Positions 1 through 6,239 of a stretch of DNA of 18,365 nucleotides are shown here, one piece after another. The DNA comes from Cyanobacteria bacterium UBA7753 (GTDB taxonomy: Bacteria > Cyanobacteriota > Vampirovibrionia > Gastranaerophilales > Gastranaerophilaceae), in assembly GCA_002481545.1 (NCBI GenBank), contig DLEF01000036.1, forward strand, positions 36,489 through 54,853, in the 5' to 3' direction. Both the position numbers and the translations under genes were made by a program. Numbering within the stretch: the first letter of the stretch is position 1; the number at the start of each line of letters is the position of its first letter. The notes beneath the pieces were generated by a model, which searched no databases, was not told where the DNA came from, and worked only from the letters and a program-made list of their open reading frames with translations.

Positions 1-80
1 GATTAAGACGAAAGAATTTTAATCCCCACTACACACAAAACAAAAACTCGATTGAAACATAAAATTTTAAATCCCACAAA

Positions 81-117
81 AAATTTAAAAAGCGACCTTC
101 CAAACGGTCGCTTTTTT
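81..117 (-). terminator. Terminator of the chromate-permease operon
   Basis: A perfect 7-bp stem (AGCGACC at 91-97 with GGTCGCT at 106-112) has an 8-nt loop. Its A/T flanks become a U-rich tail when read on the minus strand (81-90). It lies just past the stop codon of the second permease gene at 120, so it fits a Rho-independent terminator for that operon. Confidence 0.8.
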
Positions 118-119
118 AG

Positions 120-653
120 TTATATAAGTTTTAAAAGTACAATGCCTGATATAGCACTAATCAAAATCAGGATTAAAGGATCTTTATTTTTTACTACACT
201 GTATATCAGCAGTGCCGTAAAAAAGATAGAGGCAAGTATCTTATGCGGAGCGGATATAACATTAGAGCAAAACAACTGTATTGCAACCGCTGCCAGAAGT
301 GCGCAACTTGTTGGCTTTAGTGCCCAAAGAGACGCTTGTACATAAAAATTATCACTAAATTTCTTGAGCAGTTTTGATACTATTATCCCGATGATTAGGG
401 GAGGCAGTATTTCTGAGCCTGTTGCCACGAATGCTGCAAACATTCCGCCCGCTTTCATTCCAGCGTAAGTTGCTACGTTTATCCCTACGGGACCCGGAGT
501 GATTGTTGCAACAGCTACCATTTGTGTTAATTCTTGCGGGGTATACCAATTGTATATTTGAGTCAAATTGTATAAAAACGGTAATGTTGCATAACCTCCG
601 CCAAATGAAAATAAACCTATCTTAAAAAATTCGTAAAACAGAGAAAAGTACAT
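120..653 (-). CDS. Chromate transporter (CHR) family half-size subunit, second gene
   Basis: A 177-residue hydrophobic membrane protein of the CHR (ChrA) family, which exports chromate or acts as an anion permease. Family signatures are visible: F-S-F-G-G-G-Y near residues 15-21 and T-P-G-P near 52-55, followed by several hydrophobic helices. It is about half the length of full ChrA proteins (around 400 residues), as in short-chain CHR proteins, which work as pairs. Its ATG shares one base with the stop codon of the upstream partner (TAATG on the minus strand), indicating translational coupling. The two subunits probably form one transporter with opposite topologies. The true substrate cannot be read from the sequence; chromate is the family name rather than proof. 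Confidence 0.85.
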   Translation of the reverse strand: MYFSLFYEFFKIGLFSFGGGYATLPFLYNLTQIYNWYTPQELTQMVAVATITPGPVGINVATYAGMKAGGMFAAFVATGSEILPPLIIGIIVSKLLKKFSDNFYVQASLWALKPTSCALLAAVAIQLFCSNVISAPHKILASIFFTALLIYSVVKNKDPLILILISAISGIVLLKLI

Positions 654-1216
654 TATTTATTTTCCTCCGTATATTTTCGTTCAATCATTTTGTATAAAAT
701 CCCTACAACAGCGGAAGCTATGATTACGTATGCAGGAGATATTTTGGTAAATAGCATTATAAGAAGTGATATCAGAAAGACAACCCCTGAGCCTATATCA
801 ACAACTGCTTTTGACCACATTTCTCTTACTGCCCCTATAATCAAGACTACAACCGCAATTTCTATCCCCCAAAAAGCACATTGAACATACGGGTTATCGA
901 CGAAGTTTGAGATTACGGATGCGAGTAATACTATTGCCCAGAACGCAAAAAATGTTATTCCGACTGCTCCGACAATAGAGCCCCATTTCCCTCTCAGTTT
1001 ATATCCTACGAGGATTGATATATTTATTGCAATTAGCCCCGGTAAAGATTGGCTGACTGCATAATAATCCATTAACTCGTCTGCAGTGAGCCAGTTACGT
1101 TTTTCTACGAGTTCGGATTGTAATATAGGAAGGATGATATATCCGCCTCCGAGCAATATTAGCCCCGAATATAAAAATGCAAAGAATATTTCTGCTAAAC
1201 TAACCCGTTTTTCCAT
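653..1216 (-). CDS. Chromate transporter (CHR) family half-size subunit, first gene
   Basis: A 187-residue membrane protein, the promoter-proximal member of a CHR pair. It carries the G-G-G-Y motif at residues 23-26 and a P-G at 59-60 matching the P-G-P of its partner, then several long hydrophobic stretches. The ATG at 1216 is chosen because the N-terminus (S-L-A-E-I-F-F) aligns with the usual family start; no strong Shine-Dalgarno sequence is visible. Upstream lies an unusually GC-rich, hairpin-containing leader (about 1260-1360) that could regulate the operon. The short-chain CHR pair is well known as a family; the physiological substrate here is unknown. Confidence 0.85.
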   Translation of the reverse strand: MEKRVSLAEIFFAFLYSGLILLGGGYIILPILQSELVEKRNWLTADELMDYYAVSQSLPGLIAINISILVGYKLRGKWGSIVGAVGITFFAFWAIVLLASVISNFVDNPYVQCAFWGIEIAVVVLIIGAVREMWSKAVVDIGSGVVFLISLLIMLFTKISPAYVIIASAVVGILYKMIERKYTEENK

Positions 1217-1259
1217 GATTAAATGCGCTATCCCCGTAAAATCTCTTATAAAATAAAAA

Positions 1260-1360
1260 CTTTGCCGAATGTGATTTTGTTACCCTGCCGAACTCAACAG
1301 GTTGGTGAACGCCACGGTGCATCCATTTCCCGCTGGCAATTATTTTTATAATTGGCGGGT
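1260..1360 (-). promoter_or_regulatory. GC-rich structured leader upstream of the chromate-permease operon (unidentified)
   Basis: This stretch is far richer in G+C than the surrounding intergenic DNA. It contains a long imperfect hairpin: CCCGC plus CAATTAT (1329-1333 and 1337-1343) pair with ATAATTG and GCGGG (1348-1359) around a TTTT loop, with TGG bulged at 1334-1336. Next to it is a CCTG/CAGG stem and the run GGTGAACGCCAC (about 1286-1314). On the minus strand it would be the 5' leader of the permease operon. I compared it by eye with common riboswitches, SRP RNA, 6S RNA, tmRNA and RNase P motifs and recognised none. Type, borders and strand are inferences. Confidence 0.4.
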
Positions 1361-1509
1361 TTACTTCAAATCATCGATAAGCTAATTCTCCCTAGAATAA
1401 AAAATGTAGGAACAAAATAAGCATCCGACAAAGTAATATTATTATCTCATATTTTTATGGTTTTGACAATAGTTTTGTTACATTTATTCTTAAATTTTTC
1501 CGAGAATGT

Positions 1510-1544
1510 AAAAGAGTTGTCCCCTTAATGGAAACAACTCTTTT
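1510..1544 (-). terminator. Hairpin terminator downstream of the M49-like peptidase gene
   Basis: A perfect 11-bp inverted repeat (AAAAGAGTTGT at 1510-1520 with ACAACTCTTTT at 1534-1544) encloses a 13-nt loop. The A/T ends give a U-rich 3' side in either direction, so it can work bidirectionally. The only gene running into it is the peptidase gene ending at 1628 on the minus strand. Confidence 0.65.
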
Positions 1545-1554
1545 AGGTCAAATT

Positions 1555-1618
1555 GTCATGCTGAATTTATTTCAGCATCTATTATTCTGCTCAGATTCCG
1601 AAACAAGTTCGGAATGAC
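1555..1618. repeat. Double-hairpin palindromic intergenic repeat element
   Basis: Two adjacent hairpins share one design. ATGCTGAA/TTCAGCAT (1558-1565 and 1571-1578) and ATTCCGAA/TTCGGAAT (1595-1602 and 1608-1615) each have a 5-nt loop. The whole is bracketed by GTCAT (1555-1559) and ATGAC (1614-1618), itself an inverted repeat. Elements of this look are scattered through many bacterial genomes as REP/MITE-like repeats. Only one copy is in the window, so its repetitive nature is inferred. Confidence 0.55.
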
Positions 1619-1627
1619 GGTTAATAT

Positions 1628-3367
1628 CTAATCTTCCGCAAGCAGTTTTTGTGCAAGCGGTTCTTCGACTCTGCCGTTGAGTGATTTAGATACTTTCTTA
1701 ATTTTATCTGCCATAACTTCCATTTCTTTAGTCCATTGGAAGTTATCAAGAACGTATTTTTCACCCTTTGCAAAGTCCCTGTCGATTTGTATTCTTATTA
1801 TCTCTTTGAGCATCTTTTGGGCTGCAGGTACCATTTTATCGATATGTACCGTCAAAATACCGTCAGGGCTAATCTCAAGTGCTCCTTCTTTTAAGAAATA
1901 ATAGTTTTGCATAACGGAACGTACTCTGTGAGCCTGTGACATTGTAGGCTTTGATTTAAGCATGTTATCTGCAGCATATGTTACGATAATTTGCTCTTTT
2001 TGTTCCTGTGTATACATTCCGTTTTCTGTCAATACATCAAGCATTGCAAGTGAGGTTATATCAGCCTTATTTTCTTCAATGATTGATTTATACTTCCCGA
2101 GGGCTTCCGTGCCTGAGTTTGGTCCGAGAGAGTGAGCGTTTTCGTGCCCTATCGTGAACCAGTGGTCAGCCTCATCATTGTAGTATTTGTGCTGGTCTTT
2201 GTTCAATATAGCGTCTAGTCGTTCTTGCAATTTCTTGCGGGAATCTTCACTCGTAATGAGTCTTATTTGTCTGTGATAAACGTTTCTTCTTCCACCGCCT
2301 ATCGTTAATGATAATTTATCATCATTCGGCAGGTTTTCCGCCAATGTAATCCCCGCTCTGTATTCACCGACATCGCCTGATACCATAACAAGGTCAACAT
2401 CGACCATAGTTTGCTTAGAATCTTTGCCGGCGGATATATTCTGTACGTATTCATCCTTGAACGGCATATTTTCAGCCATAACAGGTAAGAATGTTTTTAT
2501 CTTTAAAAGCTCTTCAGTTCCTTTTTTATTGATAATACCGACTCTGCCGCCTAAGAAGTCTTTTCCGATAGCAGGGATATTGTGCTCTTTTAAGATTTCT
2601 TTTATTTCATCGTTTTCAATCGCACTTTCAGTGAGTTCATCGGAATAGTTTTCCCTCGTTATTGTGAACTCTAACGGAGTATCCTGCAGAGTTGCCCATT
2701 TCTTATCCGCATAAGCGTCAAGCATAGGATCAGCTTTTCTCAAAGCTTTTACCTGCAATTCCAAATATTCGTTAAAGTCTTTGTTTGTGGAAACCTTTGA
2801 TGCCTTTTCAAGCTCGTCTGCCATTTTTGAAAATTCGTCTTTGAATTTGTCAACGTAATCCGTTGCTACGAGTTCATCGCCTTTTCTTTCTACGACAGAG
2901 CGTTGGTTAAGAATGGTTTTAACTTCGTCAAACTTTCCTCTTTTAAGCATTCTCAGAATAATTTGTTGAAATTCAGCTTTGCCTAAATCTTCAGGATAGC
3001 ATCCTTTCCCTAATGTCGCGTGTACCCCTTTTGCAAGTTCAATAACATTTGTTTCTCTGTCTATCGCACAAACCCCTTTTTGAGCATCGTACAATATTTT
3101 TGTAAGTTCTGCCTGTTTGTTTCCTTTTTTGATTTCATCGTTTAAAAATTTTTCAAACGGTAAGTTGTGAACGTTATCAAGCTGTTTATTTACTCTCTCT
3201 AAGATATATGCAGCTTTTACAAGATGTTTTAGTGCCTGTTTATCCCCTTCGGCAAGTGACGTATATTCGGGAGCATCAACATCTAACATTTTTTTTGTAT
3301 TCAAATAATCTTTGCTTGTTCTCTTTTCGAGCTCTTCCATACTCAAATTCAATACATAATCACTCAT
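1628..3367 (-). CDS. M49 (dipeptidyl peptidase III)-like zinc metallopeptidase
   Basis: A 579-residue soluble protein without a signal peptide or membrane segment, so probably cytoplasmic. H-E-N-A-H at residues 408-412, followed by S-L-G-P, and E-E-N-K-A-D at 431-436, reproduce the two zinc-binding helices of family M49 (canonically HEXXGH and EECRAE). This form carries the shorter HEXXH seen in the DPP III-like branch that includes plant Nudix-fused proteins. The N-terminal 300 residues are helical and charged and are less recognisable. M49 enzymes release dipeptides from the N-terminus of peptides; the exact specificity here is unknown. The ATG at 3367 has a good ribosome site (GAAAGGAA, 3376-3383) and a strong promoter upstream. 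It stands alone, with terminator hairpin and repeat downstream. Confidence 0.72.
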   Translation of the reverse strand: MSDYVLNLSMEELEKRTSKDYLNTKKMLDVDAPEYTSLAEGDKQALKHLVKAAYILERVNKQLDNVHNLPFEKFLNDEIKKGNKQAELTKILYDAQKGVCAIDRETNVIELAKGVHATLGKGCYPEDLGKAEFQQIILRMLKRGKFDEVKTILNQRSVVERKGDELVATDYVDKFKDEFSKMADELEKASKVSTNKDFNEYLELQVKALRKADPMLDAYADKKWATLQDTPLEFTITRENYSDELTESAIENDEIKEILKEHNIPAIGKDFLGGRVGIINKKGTEELLKIKTFLPVMAENMPFKDEYVQNISAGKDSKQTMVDVDLVMVSGDVGEYRAGITLAENLPNDDKLSLTIGGGRRNVYHRQIRLITSEDSRKKLQERLDAILNKDQHKYYNDEADHWFTIGHENAHSLGPNSGTEALGKYKSIIEENKADITSLAMLDVLTENGMYTQEQKEQIIVTYAADNMLKSKPTMSQAHRVRSVMQNYYFLKEGALEISPDGILTVHIDKMVPAAQKMLKEIIRIQIDRDFAKGEKYVLDNFQWTKEMEVMADKIKKVSKSLNGRVEEPLAQKLLAED

Positions 3368-3392
3368 ACTAATATTCCTTTCTTTTGCTTAT

Positions 3393-3421
3393 ATTATACC
3401 CGTTAGAGGCGATATTGTAAA
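3393..3421 (-). promoter_or_regulatory. Promoter of the M49-like peptidase gene
   Basis: On the minus strand, TTTACA (3416-3421) and a perfect TATAAT (3393-3398) are separated by 17 bp. This is a near-consensus housekeeping promoter, placed about 25 bp ahead of the ATG at 3367 and upstream of its ribosome site. Confidence 0.75.
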
Positions 3422-3444
3422 TGTTGAATGTTACGGGCACTAAA

Positions 3445-3472
3445 AAAGTGCAAAGTTAAAAGTGCAGAGTTA
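3445..3472. repeat. Two tandem copies of a 14-bp repeat
   Basis: AAAGTGCAAAGTTA (3445-3458) is followed directly by AAAGTGCAGAGTTA (3459-3472), with one mismatch. The next bases (3474-3488) are a loose inverted copy, so the region could also fold. It lies in the divergent spacer between the peptidase gene and the secreted-protein gene. Confidence 0.6.
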
Positions 3473-3586
3473 TTAACTTTAAACTTTTTACTTAAAAATT
3501 AGTGGCGATGTTTTGCCCCGATGTTTTCTTCCCCTCTCATCTAAACGGATGTTTACTTTATATCAAAAATCATTAAATAATATGGT

Positions 3587-4210
3587 ATGATGAAGCGTGT
3601 TTTTATAATAGTTGTAGCATTTATGATTTTGCTCCCGATAAATGTGTTTGCGGAGGATGAATGGTCTAATTATTACAATATTGACAGTGCTTGGGACGGA
3701 CAGAAAACTATCACCAATAAACAGTTCGAGGAAACTATGGACGCGCTCCAAGCAAGAAAGAAGAAAAAAGAAGCTAAACAAAGAGAAAAAGCAATAAGGA
3801 AAGTAAAAGGTTCTAGCCTTACCCCCGAAACAGATGCTCATAATGACAACATGGTAAATGAAGAACCTGATGAAACATTAGACGAGTTTCAATTGCTTAA
3901 TATTCCTGTCGATTTTATAGCTGACGGCAAAAGAATAGAGTGCGGATATTATCAGGTAATAGGGGAAAAGAAACCGGACGGAGTATATTTATTGTTGTAT
4001 CAGGCGCATGACTTAAAAGCCAGAATAAAAGCCAGAGAAACAAATGATGATTTCAATGAAGAAACCGTTAAGTTTGTAAGAGTCCTTCCGTGCAATGACC
4101 ATCAAATGAAGATTATATTCGGCTCTGTTGATTTCAATGCGTATGCATTTATTACTTTTATTGAGCCTACACCGTTCTTTAAGGTATCGGAAGATAACGG
4201 CAATTATTAG
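3587..4210 (+). CDS. Secreted or periplasmic protein of unknown function
   Basis: A 207-residue protein that I do not recognise. The first 22 residues form a clear Sec signal peptide: M-M-K-R, a hydrophobic core, then N-V-F-A with likely cleavage before E23. A very basic Lys/Arg-rich stretch (about residues 57-74) follows, then an acidic linker, then a C-terminal half (about 100-200) with alternating hydrophobic strands and two cysteines that might form a disulfide. Two ATGs are adjacent (3587 and 3590). No Shine-Dalgarno is present and AT-rich -10-like sequence sits directly upstream, so the mRNA may be nearly leaderless. Its stop overlaps the prmC stop tail to tail by 4 nt, with no room for a terminator between them. 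Confidence 0.75.
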   Translation: MMKRVFIIVVAFMILLPINVFAEDEWSNYYNIDSAWDGQKTITNKQFEETMDALQARKKKKEAKQREKAIRKVKGSSLTPETDAHNDNMVNEEPDETLDEFQLLNIPVDFIADGKRIECGYYQVIGEKKPDGVYLLLYQAHDLKARIKARETNDDFNEETVKFVRVLPCNDHQMKIIFGSVDFNAYAFITFIEPTPFFKVSEDNGNY

Positions 4211-5025
4211 ATTTTAGCGGATATTACTCTGTCTATCCCCGCAAGGTCTTTTTGTATAGTTATATCTTTATACCCGTTTTGTTCAAAATAACCTTTTACT
4301 GTTTCGGATTGATTTATGCCGAGTTCAAAGACTATATGTCCGCCCTCTGTCAGGTGTTTTTTACCATCGGTTATAATCTTTTTATAATATTCCGTCCCTG
4401 TCTCTTCACTCGTAAATAAAGCTGTTTTAGGCTCAAACTCCACCTCTTTTTGTACATTCGTCCCCTGTGGAATATAAGGCGGATTTGAGATAATTAAATC
4501 AAATTTTTCATCAGAGATATTATCAAACAAATCGGACTCAATAAATTTGATATTTTGATGCAGGTTTTTCGCATTAGTTTTCGCAGTTGCCAGTGCTTTA
4601 GCCGAAATATCAGATGCCGTAACCGTACATTTTGTATTCTCGGATATTGAACATGCTATACAGCCTGTGCCCGTTCCTATGTCCAAAACGGTTTTTAAGC
4701 CATTTTTATCAATAATATCAATGGCATGTCTTACGACAATTTCTGTTTCATCTCTAGGGATAAGTACATCTGGGTTAACAATATAGAAGTTGCCCATAAA
4801 ATAAGCTTTTCCGATTATGTATTGAATAGGCTGTTTCGTTCTTGCTCTGTATTCCGCTTTTTGCTTTACGGTTTTGAGTTTTTCATAGTCAAGCGGTCTT
4901 CCCATGATTATATCTTTTGCCGTGTAGTTGCAGTAATGCTCAATCAGCATTTTCACTTCTTTTACGGCTTCATTTTGTTCAATTCCGCTCTTTGTTAATA
5001 TTTGTACAATCTCTGCTATGCTCAT
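4207..5025 (-). CDS. prmC: Peptide chain release factor N5-glutamine methyltransferase PrmC (HemK)
   Basis: A 272-residue SAM-dependent methyltransferase that methylates the glutamine of the GGQ motif in release factors RF1 and RF2. A helical N-terminal domain (about 1-85) is followed by the conserved P-R-D-E-T-E (90-95), the SAM-binding D-I-G-T-G-T-G (115-121), and the diagnostic catalytic N-P-P-Y (181-184), which holds the substrate glutamine. Length is typical of the family. It is the last gene of a three-gene minus-strand operon. Its ATG at 5025 lies 47 nt inside the preceding gene and has no Shine-Dalgarno of its own, so it probably depends on translational coupling. In many bacteria prmC follows prfA; here it does not. 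Confidence 0.95.
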   Translation of the reverse strand: MSIAEIVQILTKSGIEQNEAVKEVKMLIEHYCNYTAKDIIMGRPLDYEKLKTVKQKAEYRARTKQPIQYIIGKAYFMGNFYIVNPDVLIPRDETEIVVRHAIDIIDKNGLKTVLDIGTGTGCIACSISENTKCTVTASDISAKALATAKTNAKNLHQNIKFIESDLFDNISDEKFDLIISNPPYIPQGTNVQKEVEFEPKTALFTSEETGTEYYKKIITDGKKHLTEGGHIVFELGINQSETVKGYFEQNGYKDITIQKDLAGIDRVISAKI

Positions 5026-5518
5026 TTATTATTCTGTCCAATTCGTCTCTCATGCTTAATTTTGACATTGTCTCAACGTCTTTTTTCTCTATATTATATT
5101 TTTTACACAAACGGTTGTAATAATAAAGCTGTTTTTTTGTCGGAGGCTCTTTTGACATTTTTAACTCCTGCAAAAATTTCCGTTTTTTCTTCTCATATGC
5201 TTTTTGCTTTGCAATGATTGGTGCTTGGGACTTCTTATAATCATAGTACCTTTTGCATGCCTTTATATATTCCCGTGTCTCATTTAAAAATTCATCGTCT
5301 GCAAGATATTTTTCCAAAAACGGGAATCTTGAATTGTTAATCTTTAAGTAATAATCCTGATCGTCTACAAACTTATACAAGATATCTTCGACGCTTACTT
5401 CTTGGTCTTCTTCCGCTTCTTTAATCATATTTGAAACTAAAGAACGCAGAAAAGTGCATAACATGCTTTTCTGCGTTTTATCTAAATATAAATATATTCT
5501 TTGCTTTGTTGAGTACAA
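4979..5518 (-). CDS. Conserved-looking hypothetical protein, TTG start
   Basis: A 179-residue charged, mostly helical protein with no membrane segment or signal peptide; I do not recognise the family. A very basic middle (K-K-K-R-K near 110-114) precedes the segment P-T-K-K-Q-L-Y-Y-Y-N-R-L (about 125-136). That segment resembles the T-x-K-Q-x-x-Y-x-x-x-L helix found in small C-terminal domains of some DNA-associated and phage proteins, a weak hint only. The start codon is TTG, supported by AGAGG five bases upstream that overlaps the stop codon of the preceding gene. Its 3' end overlaps prmC by 47 nt, so the two are co-expressed. Confidence 0.7.
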   Translation of the reverse strand: MYSTKQRIYLYLDKTQKSMLCTFLRSLVSNMIKEAEEDQEVSVEDILYKFVDDQDYYLKINNSRFPFLEKYLADDEFLNETREYIKACKRYYDYKKSQAPIIAKQKAYEKKKRKFLQELKMSKEPPTKKQLYYYNRLCKKYNIEKKDVETMSKLSMRDELDRIINEHSRDCTNINKERN

Positions 5519-5526
5519 AATATCCT

Positions 5527-5736
5527 CTACTTCAATCCGTCATTGATTAAATCTTTAATCGTGAATTTCTTCTGCGAATGTCTGAACGCCATAAGTTTGG
5601 AATATAAATCCGCTTTCATCGGGTTAGATTGATATACTTTATTCTCAACACGTTCTGTATCATTTGTTGATGTAGGACTTGTTTCTAAGTTTTCGTTAAC
5701 AATTAATCTCATTTTTTTATCTCTCTCTTGTGTCAT
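5527..5736 (-). CDS. Small hypothetical protein, first gene of the prmC operon
   Basis: A 69-residue hydrophilic protein with no recognisable domain. The N-terminal half is polar and Ser/Thr/Asn-rich. The C-terminal half (F-R-H-S-Q-K-K-F-T-I-K-D-L-I) looks like an amphipathic helix. The ATG at 5736 has AAGG six bases upstream; a second ATG, at residue 9, follows a GAGAGAG stretch and is an alternative start. It ends 8 bp before the TTG start of the next gene, whose ribosome site overlaps this stop codon. A near-consensus promoter lies about 70-100 bp upstream. The operon context with prmC supports it as a real gene; function unknown. Confidence 0.65.
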   Translation of the reverse strand: MTQERDKKMRLIVNENLETSPTSTNDTERVENKVYQSNPMKADLYSKLMAFRHSQKKFTIKDLINDGLK

Positions 5737-5806
5737 TTAATACCTTGTGTATATATAAAGTATATATCGAAGAAAAAATTGCCTTTTTTATTTCCTAATA
5801 TTAAGT

Positions 5807-5834
5807 ATTGTAACAATTTTATGAAATCTGTCAA
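5807..5834 (-). promoter_or_regulatory. Promoter of the three-gene prmC operon
   Basis: On the minus strand a perfect TTGACA (5829-5834) and TACAAT (5807-5812) are 16 bp apart. Transcription would start near 5800 and give a leader of about 60 nt before the ATG at 5736. Confidence 0.75.
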
Positions 5835-5880
5835 GAGATTTGTTATAAAAAAGCAGAGATTTTGAAAAATACATGACGCT

Positions 5881-5917
5881 AAAAAAGACCGTCCTCAATA
5901 TGTGAACGGCCTTTTTT
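5881..5917 (-). terminator. Rho-independent terminator of the 52-codon gene
   Basis: AAAAAAGACCGT (5881-5892) pairs with ACGGCCTTTTTT (5906-5917) with one mismatch. Read on the minus strand, a GC stem is followed by six T residues. The only candidate gene transcribed into it is the small minus-strand ORF ending at 5959. Confidence 0.75.
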
Positions 5918-5958
5918 CTTTATTCTCCATAATTTTCCAAAAATGTGTTTGATTTTTT

Positions 5959-6117
5959 TTATACCTGTTCGGGTTCGTTTTTCTTAACGAACAAAAAATG
6001 TATAGTTTTTACGATATTGAACAAGGCTTTATAAGCTATTCTTTTCTTATCCGATTTGATTACATCCGTGCTGTGTTTTAAATCAAGTCTGTTTTTCTTT
6101 ATTCTTTTTACAAACAT
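5959..6117 (-). CDS. Small basic protein of 52 residues, unknown function
   Basis: An uninterrupted ATG-to-TAA frame of 52 residues, rich in lysine and arginine (K-R-I-K-K-N-R at 4-10; K-S-D-K-K-R at 21-26), with a hydrophobic stretch F-N-I-V-K-T-I-H-F-L-F-V (33-44) and an acidic-polar tail. An in-frame stop (TAG) lies nine codons upstream, so the ATG at 6117 is the only reasonable start. An AGAAGG is present but about 15 nt away, so the ribosome site is weak. Support comes from context: a TTGACA-containing promoter upstream, a strong terminator about 40 bp downstream on the same strand, and no other gene between 5736 and 6240. It could instead be a small RNA; function unknown. Confidence 0.5.
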   Translation of the reverse strand: MFVKRIKKNRLDLKHSTDVIKSDKKRIAYKALFNIVKTIHFLFVKKNEPEQV

Positions 6118-6158
6118 AAACTCTTGTATTAACCTTCTGTACTATGCTTACATAGATA

Positions 6159-6186
6159 TATTTAATAATAATTATTTGTTTGTCAA
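6159..6186 (-). promoter_or_regulatory. Candidate promoter of the 52-codon gene
   Basis: A perfect TTGACA (6181-6186, minus strand) is followed after 16 bp by TAAATA (6159-6164), a moderate -10. Two identical copies of ATGCTTACAT (6144-6153 and 6208-6217) flank it, one at the expected transcription start and one upstream of the -35, so they may be regulator sites. Confidence 0.5.
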
Positions 6187-6239
6187 AAGAAAGTATTATA
6201 TATTTACATGCTTACATGCCAATATAAATTGTTCGATTT

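Noticed and set aside
52..345. 97-codon plus-strand frame over the 3' end of the second chromate permease gene
   Set aside because: It is antisense to a clear membrane protein gene and runs through its terminator hairpin; no ribosome site or family resemblance.
1223..1351. 42-codon plus-strand frame across the GC-rich leader
   Set aside because: Open frame from an ATG with no ribosome site and no promoter outside the permease coding region. The hairpin structure explains the composition better, although a peptide cannot be fully excluded.
1260..1360. Possible 5S rRNA, SRP RNA or known riboswitch
   Set aside because: A fragment (CCGAACTCA with GTGAACGCC) looks faintly like 5S rRNA, but the flanking helices are missing. 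SRP, cobalamin, TPP, glycine, FMN and c-di-GMP signatures are absent.
5973..5992. GTTCGTT/AACGAAC hairpin inside the 3' part of the 52-codon gene
   Set aside because: It lies within the coding frame and is not followed by a T-run on the minus strand; probably chance.
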